Shown here: in pieces, positions 14,505 through 22,359 of the stretch
Numbering within the stretch: position 1 is the stretch's first letter
How the letters are laid out: every line of letters starts with the position of its first letter
NCBI GenBank assembly: GCA_035691665.1
Contig: DASSIS010000135.1
Span: forward strand, 1 to 27,841
Source of the DNA: DASUBN01 sp035691665
GTDB lineage: Bacteria > Pseudomonadota > Gammaproteobacteria > Natronospirales > REEB76
Direction: 5' to 3'
Length of the DNA stretch: 27,841 nucleotides
Translations under genes and position numbers: made by a program
Notes under the pieces: model-generated
The model's input: only the letters and a program-made list of their open reading frames with translations
Told to the model about the DNA's origin: nothing
Database searches by the model: none

Positions 14505-15019
14505 CTCAGGTACACGATCACGGCACGGCGATTCTTGGCCCAGGCGGTCTCGTCATGTCCCGCGTCGGCCGGATGGCTCTCGCCGTAGCTCACGGTGTCG
14601 ATCTGCTCGGGCTTCACGCCCTGGAACAGCATGTAACGGCGCACCGCCTGGGCACGGCGGTCACCCAGCGCGATGTTGTATTCCACGGTGCCGCGCTCGT
14701 CGGTGTAGCCTTCGATGCGGATCTTCTGGGTGGGGTTGGCCACCAGATACTTGGCGTGGGCGCTGAGGGTATCCAGGAACTCCGGCTTGATGTCGCTCTT
14801 GTCGAAGTCGAAGTACACCACGCGCTGGGCCAGCGGGCTATTGGGATCATCGAGCGGGCTGACCTGCTGCGCCGCATTGGAGCTGGCAGCGGAGGGGGTG
14901 GCCGCAGTGACCGGCGCAGGGGCGGCGGCCGGCGCGGTCTTGGGTTTCGCGGCGGTCGTGCAGCCGGCGGCGAGCAGCGCGAGCGCCAGCACCATCAATC
15001 CATAACGCAGGGTCTTCAT
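14501..15019 (-). CDS. pal: Peptidoglycan-associated lipoprotein Pal
   Basis: 172 residues. Pal tethers the outer membrane to peptidoglycan and is moved by TolB/TolA. A lipoprotein signal ends LLAAGC (Cys20, Thr at +2). An Ala/Pro-rich linker covers about 21-60. The OmpA-like domain (about 65-172) shows VYFDFDKSDI, IEGYTDERGTVEYNIALGDRRAQAV in sequence (cited in two parts because of length: the TDERG loop binds diaminopimelate) and a final VIVYLR. A strong AGGAG lies 9 bases before the ATG. The 52-base gap to tolB is one of the longer gaps in the tol cluster. Confidence 0.97.
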   Translation of the reverse strand: MKTLRYGLMVLALALLAAGCTTAAKPKTAPAAAPAPVTAATPSAASSNAAQQVSPLDDPNSPLAQRVVYFDFDKSDIKPEFLDTLSAHAKYLVANPTQKIRIEGYTDERGTVEYNIALGDRRAQAVRRYMLFQGVKPEQIDTVSYGESHPADAGHDETAWAKNRRAVIVYLR

Positions 15020-15071
15020 GAGCTCACTCCTCTTTGCTAGACAGGTAGGTTAACCGTTGTGGGCTTCCGGG

Positions 15072-16397
15072 TCACTGCCCGTTGGTCAGGAAAGGCCCCC
15101 AGACAGGGGCACGCACGTCCACTCCACCCTGGCGCTCGGTGAGGCGCTCGTGGACCTGGCCGTCCACCGAGACCTCTTCCAACACGCCCTGGTTCTTGGA
15201 GGTGGCCGCATAGATGATCATGCTGCCGTTGGGGGCGAAGCTGGGAGACTTGTCGAGTTCGCCGTCGGTGATGGTCTGGAGGGTGCCGCTCGCCAGGTCC
15301 ATGACGGCGATGTGCAGGTTGCCGTCTTCCCGGTGCACGAAGGTGAGCGATTTCCCGTCCGGCGAGACCTGCGAATCGGCATTGTAGTTGCCGTCGTAGG
15401 TGATGCGCTGGGGTTCGCCGCCCTGGGCGCTGACCTTGTAGATCTGCGGCGTGCCACCGCGGTCGGAGGTGAAATACAGGTTCTGGCCGTCCGGCGACCA
15501 GGTGGGTTCCGTGTCGATGGCGTCGGACGTGGTAATACGCCGTAGCTGTTTAGTGGCGATCGTCAGCACATACACATCGGGATTGTCGGGCGAGCTGGAG
15601 AGCGTCAGGGCCAGGGACTTGCCGTCCGGCGAGAAGGCGGGTGCGCCGTTCAGGCCCGCGCGCTGCGAAACCATCTCACGCCGGCCCGTGCCGAGGTCCT
15701 GGATGTAGACGGCCGGATAGCCGCTCTCGAAGGAGACGTAGGCGATCTGCCGACCGTCAGGCGACCAGGACGGAGACATGATGGGCTGGTGCGGGGACTG
15801 CATGATGGGCTGGGCACCGTAGCCGTCCGCATCCGCCACGATGAGCGAGTAGGAGCCGCCACGGCCGACCTCCACGTAGGCGATGCGCGTGGTGAACGCC
15901 CCGCGCTGCCCGGTGAGCTTCTGGTAGATGCTGTCGCTGATGAAGTGCGCCGTGTAGCGCAGTCGCTCGGCACTGGTGGCGACGCTGTACCCCATGAGCT
16001 GCTGGTGGGTGTAGACGTTGAAGAGCTGGTACTCCACGGTGTAGCCCCCGCCGGGGGTCACCTTGATGCGGCCAATCACCAGGTTGTTGACGCCAATCAC
16101 CTTCCAGTTGTCGAAGTTGATGGCGGAAGCCTGGGTGGGTTTCTCCAGCATGTCCTTGGCGGCGATGGCCTTGAAGCGGCCGCTGCGGGTGAGGTCGGCG
16201 CCGATCACATCCGCTACGTCCGTGGCCGGCGCGGCCCCCTGCCCCTGCCAGACGAAGGGCACGATGGCGATGGGCGAGGCGGTGTTCACGCCGCCCGTGA
16301 TCTCGATCTCGAGCGTCGCTTGCGGCCCTGCCACCGGCAAGGCCAACAACATGACCGCAAGAAAACTCAGGAAGAAGGTACGCTGCATAGGCTTCAC
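15072..16397 (-). CDS. tolB: Tol-Pal translocation protein TolB
   Basis: 441 residues, periplasmic. TolB binds Pal and the TolA C-terminal domain. A signal peptide (about 1-27) precedes an N-terminal alpha/beta domain (GVNTASPIAIVPFVWQG region) and a six-bladed beta-propeller with repeated SPDGK/WSPDGQ turns (from about residue 205 on). Start: GTG at 16397 lies five bases after the tolA stop with AAGGG upstream; an in-frame ATG three codons later (16388) is an alternative. Length is close to the E. coli 430 residues. Confidence 0.96.
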   Translation of the reverse strand: MKPMQRTFFLSFLAVMLLALPVAGPQATLEIEITGGVNTASPIAIVPFVWQGQGAAPATDVADVIGADLTRSGRFKAIAAKDMLEKPTQASAINFDNWKVIGVNNLVIGRIKVTPGGGYTVEYQLFNVYTHQQLMGYSVATSAERLRYTAHFISDSIYQKLTGQRGAFTTRIAYVEVGRGGSYSLIVADADGYGAQPIMQSPHQPIMSPSWSPDGRQIAYVSFESGYPAVYIQDLGTGRREMVSQRAGLNGAPAFSPDGKSLALTLSSSPDNPDVYVLTIATKQLRRITTSDAIDTEPTWSPDGQNLYFTSDRGGTPQIYKVSAQGGEPQRITYDGNYNADSQVSPDGKSLTFVHREDGNLHIAVMDLASGTLQTITDGELDKSPSFAPNGSMIIYAATSKNQGVLEEVSVDGQVHERLTERQGGVDVRAPVWGPFLTNGQ

Positions 16398-16401
16398 GGA
16401 A

Positions 16402-17157
16402 TCACGGACCCTTGTTGTCGAAGGTTAGTCTTAGGGTTCTGCCCTGATCGAACAGCGAAGGATCGGGTGGGGGTGGTAGTGGTGAAGACTTGTATACGGC
16501 TGTAGTGATGGATTGTACGACAGCGTCGTCGCCGTTGCACGTCGGCACTTGGGCGTTGGTGACGTCGCCGCCGCGCACTTGCGTCACGACGACGATACAA
16601 CTGAGATTGTTGGGCGTGCTGGGCGGAGCCACCCAGTTATTATGTATCTTGAGCTGGATCAGCGCTTCCCACTTCTGCAGCATCGAGGCGAGCCGCGCAT
16701 CTCGGGACCTTTCCTCGGATGCTATCTCATCCTGCAGCTGACGGCGCCGCGCGGCGGTGTCCGCGGTCTTGTGCTTCTGGCTCAGGGCCTCGTCCTCGGC
16801 TTTCAGCTTGGCCAATTTATCCTGCTCGTCCTGGGCCTGCTTCTGCATGTCGGAGAGCTGCTGGTTCAGCTTCTGCTGGTTCGAGGCCTGCTGCTGCTTC
16901 AGGTCGGTGATGCTCTGCTCCAGCTGCTGCTTCTCCTGCTGTTTCTTCTGCTGCTGGGCCTTGAGCATGGCGAGCTGCTGGTCGATGAGGCCCTGGTCCA
17001 CCACCGTGGCCTTGACCACCGACTCCGGGTTGTGGCCGCCCAGGCTCGCGATATCCGAGCTGGTCCAATGGAAGCTCAGCACCAGCAACAGCAGGAGACA
17101 GGCATGCAGGACCACCGAATAGGCCCAGGGAGTGTATTTATGCTGGTTCGCTTGCAT
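16402..17157 (-). CDS. tolA: TolA, envelope-spanning Tol protein (short form)
   Basis: 251 residues versus 421 in E. coli. A single transmembrane helix (about 11-31) is followed by a shortened Gln/Lys/Glu-rich coiled coil (about 58-150), then the C-terminal domain (about 153-251) with two cysteines (NLSCIVVV and VPTCNGDD) that match the conserved disulfide, KSSPLPPPPDPSLF, and a final strand LRLTF. TolA is energised by TolQR and touches TolB/Pal across the periplasm. The gene lies four bases after tolR. Function is secure; the coiled coil is simply short. Confidence 0.94.
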   Translation of the reverse strand: MQANQHKYTPWAYSVVLHACLLLLLVLSFHWTSSDIASLGGHNPESVVKATVVDQGLIDQQLAMLKAQQQKKQQEKQQLEQSITDLKQQQASNQQKLNQQLSDMQKQAQDEQDKLAKLKAEDEALSQKHKTADTAARRRQLQDEIASEERSRDARLASMLQKWEALIQLKIHNNWVAPPSTPNNLSCIVVVTQVRGGDVTNAQVPTCNGDDAVVQSITTAVYKSSPLPPPPDPSLFDQGRTLRLTFDNKGP

Positions 17158-17161
17158 ACCG

Positions 17162-17614
17162 TCACTTCACCGGCATCTGCACGATGGGCGCGTTGTTGGG
17201 CTCGGTCTCCATCCCCACGCTGGGGGCGCCCGCCGCCTGCAGCAGCACCATGCCGTCCAACACCTGTTCGTAGCGGGCGTTCTTGTCGCCGCGCACCACG
17301 AGATGCACGCTCGGGTTGAGCTTGAGCACCGCCGCCACCCGCGCCACCACCACGCTGGAATCCAGCGGCTGGTCAGTGTGGTCGCCGATGTTGAGGAAAT
17401 ACTGCCCCGCGGTGTTCACCGTGAGGATCACCGGGGTCTCGTCGGACTTGAGGTCGAGCGGCTTGGCGTTGGCGGACGGCAGGTCCACTTTCACGCCTTC
17501 CGAAAGCAGGGGCGTCGTGATCATGAAGATCACGAGCAGCACCAGCATCACGTCGATGTAGGGCACGACGTTGATCTCGCCCAGCATGCGCCGCTTCTTG
17601 TGCTTGCCGGCCAT
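17162..17614 (-). CDS. tolR: TolR, proton-channel subunit of the Tol complex
   Basis: 150 residues. ExbD/TolR family: a basic start (KHKKRR), INVVPYIDVMLVLLVIFMIT with one transmembrane helix (about 17-36) carrying the proton-path Asp21, and a periplasmic domain (about 55-140). Three bases separate it from the tolQ stop. With TolQ it couples proton flow to TolA. Confidence 0.96.
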   Translation of the reverse strand: MAGKHKKRRMLGEINVVPYIDVMLVLLVIFMITTPLLSEGVKVDLPSANAKPLDLKSDETPVILTVNTAGQYFLNIGDHTDQPLDSSVVVARVAAVLKLNPSVHLVVRGDKNARYEQVLDGMVLLQAAGAPSVGMETEPNNAPIVQMPVK

Positions 17615-17617
17615 CCG

Positions 17618-18307
17618 TCACCCGTGCCCGTGCCCGGCCCGCGTGCTCACGTGCCGCTGCAGGATGGTGGAGAACTCTTCCAGGAAGCTGTCGAAGCGGG
17701 TCTCGAGCCGCTCCACGTGGTTGGCGTAGCGGTTATAGGCCACCACCGCCGGGATGGCGGCGAACAGGCCCATGGCGGTGGCGATCAAGGCCTCCGAGAT
17801 GCCCGGCGCCACCATGGAGATGGTGGCGTGCTGTACGTTACCCAGCGAGTGGAACGCGTTCATGATGCCCCACACCGTGCCGAACAGGCCCACGTAGGGG
17901 CTGGTCGAACCCACGGTGGCGAGGAAAGCCAGGTTCACCTCGAGCCTGTCCACCTCGCGTATCTGGGCTACGCGCATGGCGCGCCGCGCGCCCTCGATGA
18001 TCTGGGACGGGTCGTCGCTCTGCTTGCGCAGCCGCGCGAACTCCGAGAACCCGGCTTCGAACAGCGACTCCATGCCACTCTCGGCACCGGTGCCGCTGAT
18101 CTCCTTATATATGCCGGCCAGGTCACCCCCGGACCAGAAGCGCTTCTCGAACGCGTCGGTCTTGGCGCGGGCGTCCTTCAGCAGCCGGTGCTTGCGGAAG
18201 ATCATGGCCCAGGAGGCCAGGGAGGCGGCGATGAGTATCAGCAGCACGCATTTGACCACCAGGCTCGCGTGCAGCGCCACTTCCAGGAAGGATTCTTCTC
18301 CGTTCAT
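17618..18307 (-). CDS. tolQ: TolQ, proton-channel subunit of the Tol complex
   Basis: 229 residues, MotA/TolQ/ExbB family. Three hydrophobic segments (about 13-36, 134-158, 168-190) are separated by a large cytoplasmic loop. Family motifs are LAFLATVGSTSPYVGLFGTVWGIM (cited as the TVGSTSPYVGLFGTVWGI core, about 129-146) and GISEALIATAMGLFAAIPAV (about 167-186). The ATG overlaps the ybgC stop by four bases (ATGA). Confidence 0.97.
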   Translation of the reverse strand: MNGEESFLEVALHASLVVKCVLLILIAASLASWAMIFRKHRLLKDARAKTDAFEKRFWSGGDLAGIYKEISGTGAESGMESLFEAGFSEFARLRKQSDDPSQIIEGARRAMRVAQIREVDRLEVNLAFLATVGSTSPYVGLFGTVWGIMNAFHSLGNVQHATISMVAPGISEALIATAMGLFAAIPAVVAYNRYANHVERLETRFDSFLEEFSTILQRHVSTRAGHGHG

Positions 18308-18786
18308 CTGTCGAGCTCCGTCAGCAGTTCCCGCGGCAGGGATTTAGGCTTGAAATCTTGGCGGTCTATGCAGGCGACCCTGATCTCGCTCGTGCAGACT
18401 TCGGTGTCCGCCGTCACCGAGCGGATCACCTGGTCGAATACGATGCTGGCACGCCCAATCTCACGGATGACGGTGGTCACCGTGAGCTCGTCGTTGAACC
18501 GCGCCGGGCGGCGGAACGCGAGCTTCGCCTCCACCACCACGAACTGGATGCCCAGTCTATCGCGCAAGGCGTCTTGCTCGAAACCGAGCGCCCGCAGCCA
18601 CTCGGTTCGCGCCCGCTCCATGAAGCGCAGGTAGTTGGCATGATAGACCACGCCGCCCAGGTCCGTGTCCTCGTAGTAGACCCGCACAGGCCAACTGAAT
18701 GCAGCGCGCGACTCCACGGCCGGTTTACAGCTTAGGTCCGTCTCCACGACACCGGTGTGACGAGTCGCACGCTTTACACGATCCAT
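18304..18786 (-). CDS. ybgC: Tol-Pal-associated acyl-CoA thioesterase YbgC
   Basis: 160 residues from the ATG at 18786. Hot-dog-fold 4-hydroxybenzoyl-CoA thioesterase family; in E. coli YbgC hydrolyses short-chain acyl-CoA and interacts with acyl carrier protein, and the gene precedes tolQ as here. The active-site segment YEDTDLGGVVYHANYLRFME holds the catalytic Asp. About 25 extra residues precede the fold compared with the usual 134-aa protein. The ATG lies five bases after the ruvB stop; a TTG three codons upstream is less likely. Confidence 0.92.
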   Translation of the reverse strand: MDRVKRATRHTGVVETDLSCKPAVESRAAFSWPVRVYYEDTDLGGVVYHANYLRFMERARTEWLRALGFEQDALRDRLGIQFVVVEAKLAFRRPARFNDELTVTTVIREIGRASIVFDQVIRSVTADTEVCTSEIRVACIDRQDFKPKSLPRELLTELDR

Positions 18787-18791
18787 GTGCC

Positions 18792-19832
18792 TCAACCCTG
18801 CTTATCGTCAAACAGGTCGGCGGAGGCATCGCGACGCGGCGGGGTGAGACCGAAATGCAGATAGGCGTTCTTGGTGGCCATGCGCCCGCGAGCGGTGCGC
18901 ATCAGGAAACCCTGCTGGATGAGGAAGGGTTCGAGCACGTCCTCGATGGTGCCGCGCTCCTCGCCGATGGCCGCCGCCAGGCTGTCGATGCCCACCGGGC
19001 CGCCGTCGAACTTCTCGATCACCGCGAGCAGGAGGCGCCGGTCCAGCATGTCGAAGCCGTGCTGGTCGACGTCCAGGAGGTCCATGGCGCGGCGCGCGAT
19101 GTCGGCAGTGATGCGACCGTCCGCCTTCACCTCGGCGAAGTCGCGCACCCGTCGCAACAACCGGTTGGCGATGCGCGGCGTGCCGCGGGAGCGGGAGGCG
19201 ATCTCGTTCGCTCCCTCGGCGTCGATCTTGAGCGCCAGGATACGTGCCGAGCGCGTCACGATATGCGCGAGGTCCGTCTGGTTGTAGAACTCCAGGCGCT
19301 GCACGATGCCGAAGCGGTCGCGCAGCGGCGAAGTGAGCAGGCCCGCGCGGGTGGTGGCGCCCACCAGGGTGAAGGGCGGCAGGTCGAGCTTGATGGAGCG
19401 CGCCGCCGGCCCTTCGCCGATCATGATGTCGAGCTTGTAGTCCTCGAGGGCCGGATACAGCACCTCCTCCACCACCGCCGAGAGGCGGTGGATCTCGTCC
19501 ACGAACAGGACGTCGCGCGGCTCGAGGTTGGTGAGCAGCGCCGCGAGATCGCCGGGGCGTTCCAGCACGGGGCCCGAGGTCTGGCGCAGGTTCACGCCGA
19601 GCTCGTGGGCGATGATGTGGGCGAGCGTGGTCTTGCCGAGGCCCGGCGGGCCGAAGATGAGCACGTGGTCGAGCGCCTCGCCGCGCTTGCGGGCGGCGCC
19701 GATGAATATCTCCATCTGCTCGCGCACCGTCGGTTGCCCGACGTATTCGGCCAGGCTGCGCGGGCGGATGGCCCGGTCCAGGGCCTCGTCCTCGGTGCTG
19801 CCCTGGGCGGTGACCAGGCGTTCGGTGCTCAT
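18792..19832 (-). CDS. ruvB: Holliday junction branch-migration ATPase RuvB
   Basis: 346 residues. RuvB is the hexameric motor that, with RuvA, drives branch migration in recombination. Walker A is GPPGLGKT (61-68), Walker B DEIH (112-115), sensor and arginine-finger regions are present (VGATTRAGLLTSPLRDRFG near 160-178), and the C-terminal winged helix follows (GPVGIDSLAAAIGEE). The ATG at 19832 gives the standard length; the open frame extends upstream into ruvA without family similarity. Seven bases separate it from ruvA. Confidence 0.97.
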   Translation of the reverse strand: MSTERLVTAQGSTEDEALDRAIRPRSLAEYVGQPTVREQMEIFIGAARKRGEALDHVLIFGPPGLGKTTLAHIIAHELGVNLRQTSGPVLERPGDLAALLTNLEPRDVLFVDEIHRLSAVVEEVLYPALEDYKLDIMIGEGPAARSIKLDLPPFTLVGATTRAGLLTSPLRDRFGIVQRLEFYNQTDLAHIVTRSARILALKIDAEGANEIASRSRGTPRIANRLLRRVRDFAEVKADGRITADIARRAMDLLDVDQHGFDMLDRRLLLAVIEKFDGGPVGIDSLAAAIGEERGTIEDVLEPFLIQQGFLMRTARGRMATKNAYLHFGLTPPRRDASADLFDDKQG

Positions 19833-19839
19833 GGGGACA

Positions 19840-20421
19840 TTATCCCGCACGCAGCGCGCTTTGCAGCGCACGGCGGATCAGTTCTTCGCTGGAGAGGCCC
19901 GTCTCCTTGATGCCCTGCAGCATGGCGCTCGCCTCCTGGGGCTTGTAACCCAGGGAGATTAGCGCGCTCAGGGCCTCGTCGCGGGGGTTGGCTTTCACCC
20001 CCGCGGCCGGCACCCCGGTCTCATCCAGGCGGTCACGCATCTCCACCACCAGGCGCTCGGCGGTCTTCTTGCCGATGCCCGGCAGCCGCGTGAGCGCGGC
20101 GGTGTCGTTCTCCCGCACGCAGCGCGCGAAGCCGTCCACGCTGATGCCCGACAGTATCGTGAGCGCGAGCTTGGGGCCGACGCCGTTCACGCGGATCAGG
20201 CTGCGGAAGAAGCGCCGTTCCGCCTCGGTGCCGAAGCCGAACAGCACCTGGGCATCCTCCCGCACCACGAGATGGGTGAAGAGCATGACTTCGGCGCCTG
20301 CGTCCGGCAGGTCATAGAAGGTGGACATGGGTGCCTCGACCTCGTAGCCCACCCCGTGCACCTCGATGAGGAGGTGCGGCGGCTGCTTGCGCAGGATCAC
20401 GCCCCGGAGGAAACCGATCAT
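19840..20421 (-). CDS. ruvA: Holliday junction-binding protein RuvA
   Basis: 193 residues. RuvA binds the four-way junction and loads RuvB. Domain I (OB fold) starts MIGFLRGVI and includes VHGVGYEVEAP; domain II has helix-hairpin-helix motifs VNGVGPKLALTIL and LPGIGKKTAERLVVEMRD; domain III (about 145-193, RDEALSALISLGYKPQEA) binds RuvB. The start overlaps the ruvC stop by ATGA. Confidence 0.97.
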   Translation of the reverse strand: MIGFLRGVILRKQPPHLLIEVHGVGYEVEAPMSTFYDLPDAGAEVMLFTHLVVREDAQVLFGFGTEAERRFFRSLIRVNGVGPKLALTILSGISVDGFARCVRENDTAALTRLPGIGKKTAERLVVEMRDRLDETGVPAAGVKANPRDEALSALISLGYKPQEASAMLQGIKETGLSSEELIRRALQSALRAG

Positions 20422-20930
20422 CGCCGTCCCCTGCCCGCCGCCGCCAGCTGGAGTTTGAGTTTCAGGCCGCGCCCCAGGGAATGGCAGAGTGCCACCGCGA
20501 GCGCATCGGCGCTGTCGGCTTGCAACTGGCCCTTGAGCCCCAACAGCACCTTCACCATGTGCTGCACTTGTGCTTTATCGGCGCCGCCCTTGCCCACCAC
20601 CGAGAGCTTCACTTCACGCGGCGTGTACTCGTGCAGCGGGACGGCCTGGGCCAGGGTACCGCAGATGGCGGCGGCGCGGGCCTGGCCGAGCTTGAGGGCG
20701 CTGTCCGCGTTCTTGTGCACGAAGGCACGTTCCACGGCGATCTCGTCAGGGGCATAGATCTCGACGACCTTGGCGATGCCGTAGTAGATGTCCTTGAGGC
20801 GTTCCATGAACCCCTCGCCGGCGGGGTGGATGCAGCCGCAATCCACGTACTTGAGGGACTGCCCTTCGCTGTCGATGACGCCGTAGCCGGTGGCGAGCGA
20901 GCCGGGGTCGATGCCGAGGATGCGCGCCAT
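20418..20930 (-). CDS. ruvC: Holliday junction endonuclease RuvC
   Basis: 170 residues. RuvC resolves Holliday junctions by symmetrical nicks. All four catalytic acids are visible: Asp8 (ILGIDPGS), Glu67 (AVERAF), Asp139 and Asp142 (ADSADALAVALCH). The ATG at 20930 places Asp8 as in other RuvC proteins; an upstream in-frame GTG would add five residues and overlap yebC. It lies seven bases after yebC, the common yebC-ruvCAB order. Confidence 0.97.
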   Translation of the reverse strand: MARILGIDPGSLATGYGVIDSEGQSLKYVDCGCIHPAGEGFMERLKDIYYGIAKVVEIYAPDEIAVERAFVHKNADSALKLGQARAAAICGTLAQAVPLHEYTPREVKLSVVGKGGADKAQVQHMVKVLLGLKGQLQADSADALAVALCHSLGRGLKLKLQLAAAGRGRR

Positions 20931-20937
20931 GGAGACC

Positions 20938-21681
20938 CTATGCACCCATGGCCCGCAGGACCTCCTCGGGGAAATCTGCGTTCGAGTACACGGTCTGCAC
21001 GTCCTCGAGGCTCTCGAGCGCCTCCAGGAGCTTCATCACCGATTCGGCATGGGCCGCGTCGAGGGTCACCGAGGTGGAAGCCCGCAGGGTGATCTCCGCG
21101 GACTCGGGCTTCAAGCCAGCCTTCTCCATAGAATCCTTCACCTTGAGGAAATCGCCCGGGTCGGTCAGCACTTCGATGCCGCCGTCGGTCACCACGTCCT
21201 CGGCGCCTGCGTCGAGTGCGGCCTCCATCACCTTGTCCTCGCCTGCGGTCTCCGGGAAGGAGAGCACGCCGCATTTGTTGAACAGGTAACCCACCGAGCC
21301 GTCGGCGCCCAGGTTGCCGCCGTGCTTGGAGAAGGCATGGCGCACCTCGCCCACGGTGCGGGTGCGGTTGTCGGACATGCAATCCACGATGATGGCCACC
21401 CCGCCGGGGCCGTAGCCCTCGTAGCGGATGTCCTCGAGAGAGATGCCGTCGTCGTCGCCGGCGCCGCGCTTCACGGCCCGCTCGATGGTGTCACGGGTCA
21501 TGTTGGCGGTGAGCGCCCTGTCGATGGCGAGGCGCAGCCGCGGGTTGTTGTTGGGATCGGAATCACCGCGACGCGCGGCGGTGGTGATCTCGCGGATCAG
21601 GCGCGTGAACAGCTTGCCGCGCTTCGCATCCTGCGCGTTCTTGCGGTGCTGGATGTTGGCCCATTTGCTGTGTCCGGCCAT
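20938..21681 (-). CDS. yebC: YebC/PmpR family protein (TACO1 family)
   Basis: 247 residues, standard length. Starts with the family signature MAGHSKWANIQHRKNAQDAK and has GYGPGGVAIIVDCMSDNRTRT (seen as GYGPGGVAI then DNRTRT) and GNLGADGSVGYLF. Members act as transcription regulators in some bacteria, and recent work links the family to translation of proline-rich stretches. It heads the ruvCAB run; yfaZ ends 18 bases upstream, so they may share a transcript. Confidence 0.96.
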   Translation of the reverse strand: MAGHSKWANIQHRKNAQDAKRGKLFTRLIREITTAARRGDSDPNNNPRLRLAIDRALTANMTRDTIERAVKRGAGDDDGISLEDIRYEGYGPGGVAIIVDCMSDNRTRTVGEVRHAFSKHGGNLGADGSVGYLFNKCGVLSFPETAGEDKVMEAALDAGAEDVVTDGGIEVLTDPGDFLKVKDSMEKAGLKPESAEITLRASTSVTLDAAHAESVMKLLEALESLEDVQTVYSNADFPEEVLRAMGA

Positions 21682-21699
21682 AGGTCGGATCCGCCCCCG

Positions 21700-22263
21700 T
21701 CAAAACGTGAGGTTCATGCCCACCATGAACGAGCTGTCGAGCGCCACATTCCCGGAACCGTTGAAGGACGCGGACACGTGGCGATAGCCCACGTACACGT
21801 CGGCGTTGCGCAGCACCTCGTAGCCGGCCTTCACGCCGTACTGCAGGTAATGGTCCACGTTCTGGAAGGAGACGATGCTGGGGGCGTAATAGAGTTCGCC
21901 GCCCAGGACGAAGCGGTTGTAGTCGGGCCAGGTGTAGCGGAAATGCCCGCCCACGCCCACGGCGGAGCCGTTGCTGACCCCGCCCTTGGGGCTGATGAAG
22001 AAGAACTTGGCACCCACGCCGAAGATGAGCGGCGAGCCCACCGGGCTGGCGTTACCCACGAGATCCAGGCCCACGGCGCCGATGTCCACCCGGTCACTGT
22101 GGTGCAGGTAGGACAGATCGCCTTCCAGACCGCTGTCGGTCAGGTTCGCCGTGTAGTCGACGTCCAAGGCGTTGCTGGCCAGGTTGAAATCCAGGTTCGC
22201 GGCCCGGGTGGAGAACGCCGTGGCCGCCAGGATGATGAATAGACCCGCCCGTAGGAACCTCAT
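21700..22263 (-). CDS. YfaZ-like outer-membrane beta-barrel protein
   Basis: 187 residues. A signal peptide (about 1-21, STRA before ANLDF) precedes alternating polar/hydrophobic strands, and the protein ends in a barrel-type strand with terminal Phe (VGMNLTF). Phrases such as GVGAKFFFIS, VGVGGHFRYTW and VYVGYRHVSASF fit the YfaZ family, whose function is not established. GGAG lies 8 bases before the ATG. Its promoter probably lies in the AT-rich divergent gap to relA. Family assignment is by pattern recognition. Confidence 0.72.
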   Translation of the reverse strand: MRFLRAGLFIILAATAFSTRAANLDFNLASNALDVDYTANLTDSGLEGDLSYLHHSDRVDIGAVGLDLVGNASPVGSPLIFGVGAKFFFISPKGGVSNGSAVGVGGHFRYTWPDYNRFVLGGELYYAPSIVSFQNVDHYLQYGVKAGYEVLRNADVYVGYRHVSASFNGSGNVALDSSFMVGMNLTF

Positions 22264-22279
22264 GCATGCATCTCCATGA

Positions 22280-22316
22280 TTGAAGGCTGAAAACGCTATC
22301 GAATATATATGATACC
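22280..22316. promoter_or_regulatory. AT-rich divergent promoter region (yfaZ-like gene / relA)
   Basis: The only AT-rich block nearby (tatatatgatac) offers TATGAT (22308-22313, plus) for relA and TATATT (22302-22307, minus) for the yfaZ-like gene. TTGAAG (22280-22285) could serve as a plus -35 for an overlapping TATATA at 18 bases. -35 boxes are poor, so this is a region call only. Confidence 0.4.
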
Positions 22317-22359
22317 GTTAATCGTCCTGCCTGACACCCGTGTGACCTTCGGTTAAGTC

